A DNA stretch of 64,000 bases from Serratia nematodiphila DZ0503SBS1 (GTDB taxonomy: Bacteria; Pseudomonadota; Gammaproteobacteria; Enterobacterales; Enterobacteriaceae). How positions within the stretch are numbered: the first letter of the stretch is position 1; each line of letters opens with the position of its first letter. Where the stretch lies: NCBI RefSeq assembly GCF_000738675.1, contig NZ_JPUX01000001.1:2914001-2978000 (forward strand). Direction: 5' to 3'. Shown here piece by piece: positions 23,906 to 33,552 of the stretch. The position numbers and the translations under genes were made by a program. Below the pieces are notes generated by a model, which was given only the letters and a program-made list of their open reading frames with translations, did not search any database and was not told the origin of the DNA.

Positions 23906-25015
23906 TTAACTTGCAGGCTGCAACAGCTCATCGCACAGGCGCTTGATCACCTGAGCTTGCGGCAGGCCGTTGTGCAACATCTGGCGGATATGCTCCGAAT
24001 CGCTGATGCCCTGGCGGACATGGCGCTCGACGGCCTGCAGCAGGGCACGATCCTCCCGTCGCTCGGCAAAACCGCTCAGCGCTTCGAGAGTGTGCAGGAT
24101 GTGGGCGGTCAGGCTGCTGCGGCGCAGCGTCGCGGGATCGACGTATTCGGCGGCAAAGCCGCTGCGATAGGCGTTGATCTTGTTGTAATTGGTGAAGGCA
24201 TCGTATTCCGGCGCGATCGGTGAGCGGTGCTGCAACAGAAAATCGGCCAGCAGGCGGCAGTAACCGACCAGCAGCACGGCGTGGGTGAGGCGCAGCGGTG
24301 TATCGCAGATGCGGATCTCTACCGTGCCCAGCTCCGGTTTTGGCCGCGCATCCCAGTAAATATCCTTGACGCTTTCAATCACGCCTGCGGCATTCAACCG
24401 TTCGTAGTAGGCGTTGAATTCATGCCAGCTGTAGATGTGTTCCAGGCATCCGTAGTTGGGGAAGGAGTTCTGGGCGCTGAAGCGGGAACTGGCAAAGCAC
24501 GTGTCGACCCCCTGATACAGCGGCGACGAGGCGCTGAGCGCGATCAACTGCGGAAAGTAGGGCGTCAGCGCATGGCACAGGTACATCGCTTCGTCCCCGT
24601 CGTTGACGCCGAGGTGAATGTGTTGGCCGAACACGCAGGCCAGCTTGGAGAGATAGCCAAAACGGCTGGCCAGCTGCCTGTAGCGCGCGTTGTCGCTGAT
24701 GACCTGCTTGCGCCAGTCGTTGCTCAGGTGGCGGCCACCGCCGCAGACGTCACAGCCCAGGCGCTGCGCGCTGCGTCGGACGGTATGGGTCAGGGCGCGC
24801 AGCTCGGTGTGCAGCTCATCGAGATCGCGGTGCACCGAGCTGTTCAGCTCCACCATCGATTTGGTGAGCTCATGCTTGACGCGCCGGCGGTCGCCGACCG
24901 CGCTGACCACCCGATCGGCTCGATCCGTAAGGTCGTAGTGCTCGGCATCGACCAGCTGTAACTCTATTTCGGTGCCGATGGAGAGCCTTTCCGAACGTTT
25001 GAATGTGAGCGGCAT
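23906..25015 (-). CDS. ybdK: YbdK-type carboxylate-amine ligase (GCS2 family)
   Basis: 369 residues. Start MPLTFKRSERLSIGTEIELQ with the excellent site AAGGAGGTACC. Landmarks of the glutamate-cysteine ligase 2 fold: GTEIELQL, HELTKSMVELNSS, VFGQHIHLGVNDGDEAMYLC, ALSASSPLYQGVDT and ELGTVEIRICDTPL. E. coli YbdK has weak glutamate-cysteine ligase activity; the true substrate is uncertain. Single gene, divergent from arsR. Confidence 0.88.
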   Translation of the reverse strand: MPLTFKRSERLSIGTEIELQLVDAEHYDLTDRADRVVSAVGDRRRVKHELTKSMVELNSSVHRDLDELHTELRALTHTVRRSAQRLGCDVCGGGRHLSNDWRKQVISDNARYRQLASRFGYLSKLACVFGQHIHLGVNDGDEAMYLCHALTPYFPQLIALSASSPLYQGVDTCFASSRFSAQNSFPNYGCLEHIYSWHEFNAYYERLNAAGVIESVKDIYWDARPKPELGTVEIRICDTPLRLTHAVLLVGYCRLLADFLLQHRSPIAPEYDAFTNYNKINAYRSGFAAEYVDPATLRRSSLTAHILHTLEALSGFAERREDRALLQAVERHVRQGISDSEHIRQMLHNGLPQAQVIKRLCDELLQPAS

Positions 25016-25088
25016 GGTACCTCCTTCCTGCAAGAACGGCATAAAGATAAGTATATGTCTCGGTGAGGAGGGCAACGTTTTGCATTTT

Positions 25089-25109
25089 ATATTTGTTTTT
25101 TCGCATGTG
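25089..25109 (+). promoter_or_regulatory. Candidate ArsR operator upstream of arsR
   Basis: ATATTTGTTTTTTCGCATGTG followed by a leader of about 57 bases to arsR; it resembles the E. coli ars operator (CATATGCGTTTTTGGTTATGTG in outline). A second copy, inverted, matching in 17 of 21 positions, lies between arsR and arsB. Confidence 0.5.
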
Positions 25110-25166
25110 AAGCTGGTATCTTCACGAGCGAGTTGTGGTGAAGAGAAAGGTTAACGGGAGTGTGAC

Positions 25167-25493
25167 ATGTCGTCATTGACGCCGCTGAAGCTGTTTAAAA
25201 ACCTGTCTGACGAGACGCGTCTGACCTTGGTGCTGCTGTTGCGCCACGCCGGTGAACTGTGCGTGTGCGAGCTGTCGGGCGCACTGGCGCTGCCGCAACC
25301 CAAGATTTCAAGGCATCTGGCGATGCTGCGTGAAAGCGGGCTGCTGCTCGATCGGCGCGAGGGTAAATGGATACATTATCGCCTGTCGCCGCATATGCCG
25401 GCCTGGGCGGCGGCGATTATTGAGCAGGCTTATCAGTGCCGGCCAGAACAGATGACGGAGTTAGCGCAACGCGTGGCGAAAGGTTGCCCGTAA
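25167..25493 (+). CDS. arsR: ArsR arsenic-responsive repressor
   Basis: 108 residues. The metal-binding motif ELCVCEL lies at the start of the recognition helix region (about 30-36), and PQPKISRHLAMLRESGLL is the winged-helix DNA-binding helix. As(III) or Sb(III) binding to the cysteine pair releases the operator. First gene of arsRBC; arsB starts 69 bases later. Confidence 0.95.
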   Translation: MSSLTPLKLFKNLSDETRLTLVLLLRHAGELCVCELSGALALPQPKISRHLAMLRESGLLLDRREGKWIHYRLSPHMPAWAAAIIEQAYQCRPEQMTELAQRVAKGCP

Positions 25494-25513
25494 CGGTAAA
25501 AAATTTACGCAAA

Positions 25514-25534
25514 CACATATGAAAAATCGAATAT
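25514..25534 (-). promoter_or_regulatory. Second candidate ArsR operator between arsR and arsB
   Basis: Read on the minus strand, ATATTCGATTTTTCATATGTG-type sequence matches the upstream operator at 25089-25109 in 17 of 21 positions. It lies 20 bases after the arsR stop codon, in reverse orientation. It also contains the inverted repeat ACATAT-N10-ATATGT on the plus strand. Confidence 0.45.
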
Positions 25535-25562
25535 GTAAACTTAAAGGGGCGGAAGGACAGCG

Positions 25563-26852
25563 ATGATAGTGGCAGGGGCGATCTTTATTCTGACGTTGAT
25601 CTTGGTCATCTGGCAACCGAAGGGGCTGGGTATTGGCTGGAGTGCGTCGATCGGGGCGGGATTGGCATTATTGAGCGGCGTGGTGCACGTCGGCGACATC
25701 CCCGTGGTATGGCAGATAGTCTGGAATGCGACTGCGACCTTTATCGCCGTCATCATCATCAGCCTGTTGCTGGATGAAAGCGGCTTTTTTGCCTGGGCCG
25801 CCTTGCACGTCGCGCGCTGGGGCAACGGCAAGGGCCGCTGGCTGTTTACCTATATGCTCCTGTTGGGCGCGGCGGTGGCGGCGCTGTTCGCCAATGACGG
25901 CGCCGCGTTAATCCTCACGCCGATCGTGATCGCCATGCTGTCGGCGCTCGGTTTTCGTCCTGCGGCGGTGCTGGCTTTCGTCATGGCGGCGGGTTTTATC
26001 GCCGATACCGCCAGCCTGCCGCTGGTGGTGTCCAACCTGGTGAATATCGTTTCGGCGGATTTCTTCCACTTGGGCTTTACGGAGTATGCGGCGGTGATGG
26101 TGCCGGTCAACCTCGTCGCCGTGGCGGCGACGCTGGTGATGTTGCATTTGTTCTTCCGCAAGGATATTCCGCCGGGCTACGCGTTGACGCGTTTACCGGT
26201 ACCGCGGGAAGCGATCCGCGATCGCGCGACGTTTCGAGCCGGTTGGGCGGTATTGGCGCTGTTGCTGATCGGCTTTTTCGCCCTGGAACCGCTCGGCGTG
26301 CCGGTGAGTTTGGTCGCCGCCTGCGGCGCGCTGGTGCTGCTGGCGGTAGCGAAACGCGGGCGGGCGATCGATACCGGCAAAGTGCTGCGCGGGGCGCCCT
26401 GGCAGATCGTGATTTTCTCGCTGGGTATGTATCTGGTGGTCTATGGGCTGCGCAATGCCGGCCTGACCGATCTGCTGTCCGGCGTGCTGGATGCGCTGGC
26501 GCGGCAGGGGCTGTGGGCGGCGACGCTCGGCACCGGCTTCCTGAGCGCGTTTCTCTCTTCCGTCATGAATAACATGCCGACGGTTCTGGTAGGGGCGCTG
26601 TCGATCGACGGCAGCAGCGCGGAAGGCGTCATCAGGCAGGCGATGATTTACGCTAACGTCATCGGCAGCGATCTCGGCCCCAAAATCACCCCGATCGGCA
26701 GCCTGGCCACGTTGCTGTGGCTGCATGTGTTGGCAAGGAAAAACATCGTCATTACCTGGGGCTATTACTTCCGCGTGGGACTGGTGATGACGCTGCCAAT
26801 TCTGTTCGTCACCCTGGCCGCGCTGGTGCTGCGGCTGTCCGTTTTGCCATAA
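25563..26852 (+). CDS. arsB: ArsB arsenite efflux pump
   Basis: 429 residues, the exact length of E. coli ArsB, with about twelve membrane helices. [20 protein letters not shown] and [20 protein letters not shown] are the conserved half-membrane loops of the ArsB/NhaD family. It exports As(OH)3 using the proton gradient. Middle gene of arsRBC. Confidence 0.96.
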   Translation: MIVAGAIFILTLILVIWQPKGLGIGWSASIGAGLALLSGVVHVGDIPVVWQIVWNATATFIAVIIISLLLDESGFFAWAALHVARWGNGKGRWLFTYMLLLGAAVAALFANDGAALILTPIVIAMLSALGFRPAAVLAFVMAAGFIADTASLPLVVSNLVNIVSADFFHLGFTEYAAVMVPVNLVAVAATLVMLHLFFRKDIPPGYALTRLPVPREAIRDRATFRAGWAVLALLLIGFFALEPLGVPVSLVAACGALVLLAVAKRGRAIDTGKVLRGAPWQIVIFSLGMYLVVYGLRNAGLTDLLSGVLDALARQGLWAATLGTGFLSAFLSSVMNNMPTVLVGALSIDGSSAEGVIRQAMIYANVIGSDLGPKITPIGSLATLLWLHVLARKNIVITWGYYFRVGLVMTLPILFVTLAALVLRLSVLP

Positions 26853-26866
26853 CCGGAGCAACTGAC

Positions 26867-27298
26867 ATGAGCGACATCAAAATTTATCACAACCCGGCCT
26901 GCGGCACGTCGCGCAATACGTTGGCGCTGATCCGCAACAGCGGCGCTGAGCCGGAGGTGATTCTGTATCTGGAAACGCCCCCCAGCCGCGAACGGTTGAT
27001 TGCGTTGCTGGCCGACATGAACATGACGCCGCGCGCGTTGTTGCGTAAAAACGTCGAGCCTTACGCCGAGCTGCGGCTGGACGACGGCGCCTGGAGCGAC
27101 GATCAACTGATCGACTTCATGGTGCAACAGCCGCTCCTGATCAATCGCCCCATCGTGGTGACGCCGCTTGGCACGCGCCTGTGCCGTCCGTCGGAGGCGG
27201 TGTTGGAGATTCTGCCGGATCCGCAGCGCGGCGCCTTCAGCAAAGAGGACGGCGAGCCGGTGATCGACGCGCAGGGCCGCAGGATAACCAAAGGCTGA
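26867..27298 (+). CDS. arsC: ArsC arsenate reductase (glutaredoxin-linked)
   Basis: 143 residues. The start IKIYHNPACGTSRNTLALIR carries the catalytic Cys12, and RPIVVTPLGTRLCRPSE the substrate-binding arginines. It reduces arsenate to arsenite with glutathione and glutaredoxin, feeding ArsB. CCGGAGCAACTGAC precedes the ATG, 14 bases after arsB. Confidence 0.96.
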   Translation: MSDIKIYHNPACGTSRNTLALIRNSGAEPEVILYLETPPSRERLIALLADMNMTPRALLRKNVEPYAELRLDDGAWSDDQLIDFMVQQPLLINRPIVVTPLGTRLCRPSEAVLEILPDPQRGAFSKEDGEPVIDAQGRRITKG

Positions 27299-27320
27299 TC
27301 GCTGCGGCCCTGCGCCTGTT

Positions 27321-28103
27321 TCATCCCAAATCGCCGCCGGCGACCGGCAGCACCGTTCCGTTAATGTAACTGGCTTCGGCGCTGGCGAGGAACAGAATAG
27401 CGGCGGCTTGTTCATCGACGCTGCCGTAGCGGTGCATCAGACTGCTGTCGAGCGTTTGCTCAACCACCTGCCGATACCACCGTTCCTCCTGCTGCGTCGG
27501 GGATTCGCGGTTGCGTGGCGTCAGCCGCGGCGGCGCTTCGGTGCCGCCCGGCGCCGTGGCGTTGATGCGAATGCCGGCTCCAGCGTATTCAAAGGCCAGT
27601 GATTGGGTCAGGGCGTTGACGCCGCCTTTGGCTGCGGAATAGGGAACGCGATTGACGCCGCGCGTGGCGACCGAAGAAACGTTGACGATCACTCCGCTCC
27701 CCTGCGCCAGCATATGCGGCAACGCGGCGCGGCAACCCCATAGCGTCGGGAACAACGAGCGCCGAATCTCCGCCTCAATCTGTTGCGGCGCATAGTCGGC
27801 AAATGGTCGCGCCCAGATGGTGCCGCCCACATTGTTCACCATAATATCCACGCGCCCAAAGTGCTGTTGCACCTGATCCAGCGCCTCGCGTGCTTCTTCC
27901 CAGTGCTCCAAATCGGCCTGCAGGGCGATGATATCGGTGCCGCGTTCGCGTAAAACGGCTACGACCTCCTCCAGATAGGGGGTGCGATCGATCAGCGCCA
28001 AACTCGCCCCTTCCCGAGCCGCGCGTTCGGCCACCGCTTTGCCGATGCCTTGAGCGGCACCGGTTATCGCCATTACCTGGCCGCTGAAACGTGACTTATC
28101 CAT
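27321..28103 (-). CDS. benD: BenD, benzoate cis-diol dehydrogenase
   Basis: 260 residues, a short-chain dehydrogenase: NAD site TGAAQGIGKAVAE, NNVGG, catalytic YSAAK. It oxidises 1,2-dihydroxycyclohexa-3,5-diene-1-carboxylate to catechol with loss of CO2, linking BenABC to CatA. The ATG at 28103 has AGAGGAGTTGACC; a TTG two codons earlier is less likely. Last gene of the cluster, two bases after benC. Confidence 0.92.
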   Translation of the reverse strand: MDKSRFSGQVMAITGAAQGIGKAVAERAAREGASLALIDRTPYLEEVVAVLRERGTDIIALQADLEHWEEAREALDQVQQHFGRVDIMVNNVGGTIWARPFADYAPQQIEAEIRRSLFPTLWGCRAALPHMLAQGSGVIVNVSSVATRGVNRVPYSAAKGGVNALTQSLAFEYAGAGIRINATAPGGTEAPPRLTPRNRESPTQQEERWYRQVVEQTLDSSLMHRYGSVDEQAAAILFLASAEASYINGTVLPVAGGDLG

Positions 28104-28105
28104 GG

Positions 28106-29131
28106 TCAACTCCTCTGATCGGCCTGGCTGGGGGCGAACTTCTCATAATGGAAGCTATTCGGGATAAAGGCGCGTCGCTGGAAATCGCCAAGCACCGCTT
28201 CCACCATCGGCGGCGGCCCACACAGGTACACGTCCAGGTCACCCTTATTGAGCAGGCTTTCGTCGAGATGCTGGGTGACATAGCCTTTATGCGGCGACAG
28301 CGACACCTCACTGGCTACACAGCTCAGATAGCTGAAATTCGGCAGGCGCCGGCGATATGTCTCCAGCTGTTCCAGCTTGACCAGATCGTGGTCATGGGTG
28401 ACGCCGTAGATCAGATGCACCGGCTGTTTGCTGCCGCCGAGTGCCAGATGTTCCAGCATGGAAAGGAACGGCGCCAGCCCGGTGCCGCCGGCCAGAAATA
28501 ACATTGGCCGCACCGGCGTGCGCAAATAGAAACTGCCCTGCGGGCCGCGCAGACGGATCGCGTCGCCGGGTCTCGCCTGTTCAGTCAGATAACGGCTCAT
28601 TATGCCGCCGGGCACGTTACGCAGCAGAAAAGAGAGTTGCCGGCTACCGGGCGGCGAACTGAACGAATAGGCGCGGCTGACCACGCTACCGGGAACGTCG
28701 ATATTCACATATTGTCCCGGCAGGAACGCGATGCCCCGCTCATCATCCAGCGTCAGGCAGAACTCGATGGCGCTGTCCGACAGGGCGGTGGCGGAGGTGA
28801 CGGTGGCGGTAAACATTTCGCTGGCGGTTTTACACATCGTCGAGGGCATCGGCACCTCAATGACGCAGTCCGAGAGCGGCACCATCTGACAGGTCAATAC
28901 CCGCCGCTGTGCGGCTTCCTGCTCTGACAGCGCCTCTTCCAGGTAGTCATCGCCCAACTGATACTCTCCTTGCTCACAGTGGCATTTACAGGTGCCGCAT
29001 ACGCCGTCCGAGCAGTCCATCGGCAGGTTGATCTTTTGTCGGTAGGCGGCGTCGAGTACTCTTTCATTCGGATTGCATTGAATAAAGCGGCTGACACCGT
29101 CTTCAAAATTAAGGGCAACGGTAAAAGACAT
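28106..29131 (-). CDS. benC: BenC, benzoate dioxygenase reductase
   Basis: 341 residues. N-terminal plant-type [2Fe-2S] ferredoxin domain (CSDGVCGTCKCHCEQG and a later C), then the FAD domain (RAYSFSSPPGS) and NAD domain (LFLAGGTGLAPFLSMLE; YLCGPPPMVEAV). It passes electrons from NADH to BenAB. AGGAGGTGAGGT precedes the ATG. Confidence 0.95.
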   Translation of the reverse strand: MSFTVALNFEDGVSRFIQCNPNERVLDAAYRQKINLPMDCSDGVCGTCKCHCEQGEYQLGDDYLEEALSEQEAAQRRVLTCQMVPLSDCVIEVPMPSTMCKTASEMFTATVTSATALSDSAIEFCLTLDDERGIAFLPGQYVNIDVPGSVVSRAYSFSSPPGSRQLSFLLRNVPGGIMSRYLTEQARPGDAIRLRGPQGSFYLRTPVRPMLFLAGGTGLAPFLSMLEHLALGGSKQPVHLIYGVTHDHDLVKLEQLETYRRRLPNFSYLSCVASEVSLSPHKGYVTQHLDESLLNKGDLDVYLCGPPPMVEAVLGDFQRRAFIPNSFHYEKFAPSQADQRS

Positions 29132-29146
29132 ACCTCACCTCCTGTA

Positions 29147-29644
29147 TTAAAGATGATAAATATCAATAACATGATTGATATAGTCATTATCCAGACGAAT
29201 TTTTTTGCGCTTAATTTGCAGCGCATCCCCGGTAAGATCTATCCACAAACGGGTTGAGCCGAAATAAGTGTCCGTGTGGTTGTAGCGGTGATAGAAGGTG
29301 GCCCAGTGGTAGTTCACCTCGGCCTGTTCCGCACCGGAGGATAACAGCTCCACGTTGCTGATAAGATGCACCGTACGCGGCTCCGGCATGCTGCTGGCGG
29401 CTGAGCGTTCGGTTTTTATGCGGTAAACGCGATCTTCCAGGCCTTCGCGATTGGCGTAATAAATCAGCGAAATCTCGCTGTGGGGATCCGTCGTCTGGCG
29501 ATCGTCGTCAGCCCAGGCCGGCATCCAATATTCGACCTGCGGATGGTAGCAGGCCAGCCAGTCATCCCACTGCCGGTCATCCAGCAGGCGTGCTTCGCGG
29601 TACAGAAATTGTTCCACCCGCTGTTGCAGGTTACATGTACTCAT
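29147..29644 (-). CDS. benB: BenB, benzoate 1,2-dioxygenase small subunit
   Basis: 165 residues starting MSTCNLQQRVEQFLYREARL. Ring-hydroxylating dioxygenase beta subunit with the cystatin-like fold (LLDDRQWDDWLACYHPQVEY; DPHSEISLIYYANREGLEDR). Structural partner of BenA. Its ATG overlaps the benA stop (ATGA), so the two are translationally coupled. Confidence 0.95.
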   Translation of the reverse strand: MSTCNLQQRVEQFLYREARLLDDRQWDDWLACYHPQVEYWMPAWADDDRQTTDPHSEISLIYYANREGLEDRVYRIKTERSAASSMPEPRTVHLISNVELLSSGAEQAEVNYHWATFYHRYNHTDTYFGSTRLWIDLTGDALQIKRKKIRLDNDYINHVIDIYHL

Positions 29645-31023
29645 TGCGCCACCTCGTCGTTTCGTTGCTGGCGCTCCAGCTGGCGCAGCAGAATGTTTTG
29701 CCAATGATGATGCTGACTGAGATACAGGGCTTCATCTTCCGGGCGGGGGCCGGTCATGTCAGGCACGATCCCCAGCGCTTTGGCGTTGTCGTCAGCCTGG
29801 CCCTCCAGCCAGCGGGTAGCGCCGCGGCTCAGATCGCTCCAGGGCATGTTGCCGGCGTTGAACCCCAGCTGGCAGGCGCGGAATTCCTCCAGGTCGTCCG
29901 GCGTACCCATGCCGCTGACGTTGAAGAAATCCTCATACTGACGAATGCGCAAGGCTCGCTCGTCGGCGTTTTCGCCCTTCGGCGCAAAGCAGAATACGGT
30001 CACTTCGGTTTTATTGACGGCAATCGGGCGCACTACGCGCAACTGGCTGGAAAGCTGGTCCATGATGTACAGATTGGGGTAAAGGCACAGGTTGCGGGTT
30101 TGGTTCACCATCAGGTCGGCACGGTGTGCGCCGAACGCGTCGTTCAAACGGGTGAAGTGCCGATAAATGGGGCGCGACTCCGGGTTCAGCACCCGGGTCC
30201 ACAACAGCAGATGACCATTCTTGAAGCCGTAGGCTCCGCCGTCGTTTTTTGACGACCAGCAGTTGGCGTCCATGGTTTGGGTGCCGCTGGCGGCATCCCG
30301 ATGCGCCATGGTGGAGACATAGTTCCAGTGCACCACGCTGACGTGGTAACCGTCCGCACCGTTCTCCATCTGCAGTTTCCAGTTGCCGTCGAAGGTGTAG
30401 GAGGATGAGCCGCGCAGAACTTCCAGCCCGCTCTCAGCCTGATCGATGATGAGATCGAGGATCTGCCGCGTTTCGCCCAAATAGTCCTCCAGCGGTTGCA
30501 CCTCATCACTCAGGCTGCCGAACAGAAATCCGCGATAAGACTCAAAACGCGGCAGCTGCTTCACATCATGTGAGCCGTCCTGCTTGAAACAGGGAGGATA
30601 AGCGCCGGTTTTCTCGTCCTTGGCTTTCAGCAGGTGGCCGGCGTTATTGAAGGTCCAGCCGTGGAAGGGGCAGGTGAAGGTACTTTTATTGCCGGCCTTG
30701 CGGCTGGCCAACATCGCGCCACGGTGCGAGCAACTATTGATCATGGCATGCAGCCGCATGTCTTTGTCGCGCGTGATGATCACCGGCTGACGCCCAATGG
30801 TGAGCGTGTAATAATCGCCTGAGTTGGCGATTTGGCTTTCATGCGCCAGATAAATCCAATTGCCTTCGAAAATGGCTTTCATTTCGAGTTCAAACAGCGC
30901 CTCATCGGTAAAAATACCGCGATTGCACTGATATATGCCATTTTCTTTATCAATAATTAAAGCGTGATTTATTTTTTCTTTCAGCTTGGATATTGTCGGA
31001 TTCAATAATGAATGCATATTCAT
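29641..31023 (-). CDS. benA: BenA, benzoate 1,2-dioxygenase large subunit
   Basis: 460 residues. Rieske cluster ligands in CSHRGAML and CPFHGWTF; mononuclear iron ligands in DGYHVSVVHW. It adds O2 to benzoate to form the cis-diol, using electrons from BenC. The gene starts 89 bases downstream of catA on the same strand. Confidence 0.96.
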   Translation of the reverse strand: MNMHSLLNPTISKLKEKINHALIIDKENGIYQCNRGIFTDEALFELEMKAIFEGNWIYLAHESQIANSGDYYTLTIGRQPVIITRDKDMRLHAMINSCSHRGAMLASRKAGNKSTFTCPFHGWTFNNAGHLLKAKDEKTGAYPPCFKQDGSHDVKQLPRFESYRGFLFGSLSDEVQPLEDYLGETRQILDLIIDQAESGLEVLRGSSSYTFDGNWKLQMENGADGYHVSVVHWNYVSTMAHRDAASGTQTMDANCWSSKNDGGAYGFKNGHLLLWTRVLNPESRPIYRHFTRLNDAFGAHRADLMVNQTRNLCLYPNLYIMDQLSSQLRVVRPIAVNKTEVTVFCFAPKGENADERALRIRQYEDFFNVSGMGTPDDLEEFRACQLGFNAGNMPWSDLSRGATRWLEGQADDNAKALGIVPDMTGPRPEDEALYLSQHHHWQNILLRQLERQQRNDEVAQ

Positions 31024-31112
31024 GGCCTCATGGAAAATGGATAGACGGGGCAGTGGGCAATCAATAACCGATTGCCCGTTATTAGCGTCGCTATTCTTTT
31101 GTGCGAAAAATA

Positions 31113-32042
31113 TTAATCTTGCAGCGCGCGAGGGCGATTTATTCTGTTCTGTTCGATGCGGTCCGCCGCGGCATAAAGCGTAAAATCAAACTGCACTTCG
31201 GTATGCGGGCCGGGCAGATCGCGTTTTGCCGCCAGCGCCGGATCGGTGATTTTCACCGGGTTGGCGATCAGCTCATCGCGGGTAGCGAAAGCGAAGTCAT
31301 CCCACAGATAACGGTCGCCATTGAGATTGATTTGCGTCGTCAGGTGTTTATGCGCCGGTGCGGAGACGAAGAAATGAATATGCGCCGGACGGTTGCCGTG
31401 GCGCCCCAGTCGATTGAGCAAAGCCTGGGTGGGCCCGTCGGGTGGACAGCCGTAGCCCGACGGCACGATGCTGCGCGCCGCGTAGCGGCCATCGGCGTCG
31501 GTGGTTATCCGCCGGCGCAGGTTGAAGCCGCTCTGCGATTTATCGAAGAAAGAGTAGTTGCCCAACGTGTTGGCGTGCCAAATATCAACCACCGCCCCCG
31601 CCAGCGGCTTGCCGTCGGCGCCTTTGACCTGGCCGTGCAGCCACATCACCTCGCCGTCGTCGTCGCCGTCATCCATCCGCGCGAAGCCGGCGCTCACTGG
31701 CGCATTGGCCACATACAGCGGCCCCTCGATGGTGCGTGGCGTACCGCCGCTCAGCCCTTGTTGGCGCTCGCGCTCGTCGTCGCGCAGATCGAGGTAGTGT
31801 TCCAGCCCCAAGCCGGCGGCCAGGAGCGCCGCCTCTTGACGTTCGCCCAAGACGTGCAGATAGTTGATCGCCTGCCAGAATTCTTCAGGGGAAATATCAT
31901 AGCGATCGATGAGCTGACAAATATCGCCCAGCAGATGATGCATGATTTTTTTGAAACGCGGATCACCGTTGTCATTAGTAAAACCGCTGCTGATTTCCAG
32001 CAATTTGATAATGTCTTGACGTTGATTGAAGGATATAGACAT
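31113..32042 (-). CDS. catA: CatA, catechol 1,2-dioxygenase
   Basis: 309 residues. N-terminal helical dimer domain (about 1-100), then the catalytic beta domain with the Fe(III) ligand regions DIWHANTLGNYSFFD (Tyr), SIVPSGYGCPPDGPT (Tyr) and RPAHIHFFVSAPAHKHLTTQ (two His). It cleaves catechol between the hydroxyls to cis,cis-muconate. GAGGAATTCGCA precedes the ATG. Confidence 0.96.
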   Translation of the reverse strand: MSISFNQRQDIIKLLEISSGFTNDNGDPRFKKIMHHLLGDICQLIDRYDISPEEFWQAINYLHVLGERQEAALLAAGLGLEHYLDLRDDERERQQGLSGGTPRTIEGPLYVANAPVSAGFARMDDGDDDGEVMWLHGQVKGADGKPLAGAVVDIWHANTLGNYSFFDKSQSGFNLRRRITTDADGRYAARSIVPSGYGCPPDGPTQALLNRLGRHGNRPAHIHFFVSAPAHKHLTTQINLNGDRYLWDDFAFATRDELIANPVKITDPALAAKRDLPGPHTEVQFDFTLYAAADRIEQNRINRPRALQD

Positions 32043-32125
32043 TGCGAATTCCTCATTGCTTATAATGTAGGTTATACAGAGAACAGGAATTAACAGCTAA
32101 CCTTGCGGGTTATTATCCCGGTATT

Positions 32126-32416
32126 TTATTTGTCATCGTCGCGGATCGATGACGGGTGTCGGCATAACGCCGTTACGCGAATTTTCATATAAGGGTAAAG
32201 CGGCAGGGCGAATAACAGCTCGTGCAGCTCGGCATTGCTTTCCACATCGAAAATGCTGACATTGGCGTAGCTACCGGCTACGCGCCAAAGATGTCGCCAT
32301 TTTCCGCTCGCCTGCAGGGTTTGCGAATATGCTTTTTCGCGCGTTTTTATTTCGTCGGCGAGCGCTTTAGGCATATCGAGCGGTAATTTCACGACCATTT
32401 CAACTTTGAATAGCAT
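32126..32416 (-). CDS. catC: CatC, muconolactone delta-isomerase
   Basis: 96 residues, typical length: MLFKVEMVVKLPLDMPKALA, then EKAYSQTLQASGKWRHLWRV and ALPLYPYMKIRVTALCRHPS. Converts muconolactone to 3-oxoadipate enol-lactone. Lies between catB (17 bases) and catA (83 bases). Confidence 0.96.
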   Translation of the reverse strand: MLFKVEMVVKLPLDMPKALADEIKTREKAYSQTLQASGKWRHLWRVAGSYANVSIFDVESNAELHELLFALPLYPYMKIRVTALCRHPSSIRDDDK

Positions 32417-32433
32417 GGCGTAGTCCCTCGTGG

Positions 32434-33549
32434 TTATTTGCGTCGATAAAAGCGCAGTTTGTCTTCATCGATATCGACCCCCAGGCCCGGGCCTGACGGC
32501 AGACTGACGTGACCGTTGGCGAAACGCAGCGGCGTGGTGACCACGTCGTCTTTCAGCAACAGCGGGCCGAACATCTCGCTGCCCCAGTCCAGCTTCAGCG
32601 TCGACCAGGCGTGCAGCGAGGCGACGGTGCCCAGCGTGCCTTCCAGCATGGTGCCGCCATAGACGCCGACTCCGGCGGCCTGTGCGACCTGCGCCAGTTT
32701 CAGCGCCTGCGCCGGGCCGCCGGCCTTGGCTATCTTCAGCGCGTAGGCGCCGGTAAAGCCGCCCGCAGCCAATGCATAACCGTCGTGAGCGTCGGCCACC
32801 GCTTCGTCGGCCAGGATCGGCAGAGTGAAGCGCTGACTGAGCCGGATTAACGCCGTGCGATCCCATTGCGGCACCGGCTGTTCGACCAGATCGATGCCGA
32901 TCTGCTGCAGCGCCGCCATTCCGCGTACGGCGGTGGCGGCATCCCAGGCCTGGTTAACATCGACGCGAATGCTGATCTCCGGCCCCAGCGCTTGCTTGAT
33001 AGCCTGGGTGTGGCGCAGATCTTCCTCCAGTGGCCGGGCGCCGATCTTCAACTTGAAGGCGCGATGACGGTCTTCCGCCAACAGGCGTTGCCCTTCGATG
33101 ATATCTTGCTGCGTATCGCCGCTGGCCAACGTCCACAGCACCGGCAGGGTGTTGCTGAGCGCGCCGCCGAGCAGGGTGCTGACCGGCAGGCCGAGGCGTT
33201 TGCCCTGGGCATCGAGAAAGGCGGTTTCCAGCGCCGACTTGGCAAAGGTATTGCCCTGGACCTGGCCATTCATCAACGCAACCAACGGCGCCAGACCGCT
33301 GAAGCTTTTGCCGCTCAGCAGCGGCGCGAGGTAGCCGTCGATCGCCGACTTGATCCCCTCCGGGCTTTGCGGGCCGTAGCTCAGCCCGCCGATGGTGGTG
33401 GCTTCCCCCCAGCCGATCAGGCCGTCGGCGCAGGTCATGCGCACCAGCGTCAGCGTTTGGCAGCCCATCGTGGCCATCGACAATTTGTGTGGCCGAATAG
33501 TGGGAATATCCACCAGCCAGCTGTCGATGCGTTCAATGCGAAGTTCCAT
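32434..33549 (-). CDS. catB: CatB, muconate cycloisomerase
   Basis: 371 residues of the enolase superfamily. N-terminal capping domain (IERIDSWLVDIPTIRPHKLS), barrel with the base lysine in RAFKLKIGA, metal ligands in IRVDVNQAW, LVEQPVP and LADEAVADAHD. It forms muconolactone from cis,cis-muconate. Stop is three bases from pcaD in the same operon. Confidence 0.96.
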   Translation of the reverse strand: MELRIERIDSWLVDIPTIRPHKLSMATMGCQTLTLVRMTCADGLIGWGEATTIGGLSYGPQSPEGIKSAIDGYLAPLLSGKSFSGLAPLVALMNGQVQGNTFAKSALETAFLDAQGKRLGLPVSTLLGGALSNTLPVLWTLASGDTQQDIIEGQRLLAEDRHRAFKLKIGARPLEEDLRHTQAIKQALGPEISIRVDVNQAWDAATAVRGMAALQQIGIDLVEQPVPQWDRTALIRLSQRFTLPILADEAVADAHDGYALAAGGFTGAYALKIAKAGGPAQALKLAQVAQAAGVGVYGGTMLEGTLGTVASLHAWSTLKLDWGSEMFGPLLLKDDVVTTPLRFANGHVSLPSGPGLGVDIDEDKLRFYRRK

Positions 33550-33552
33550 GCT

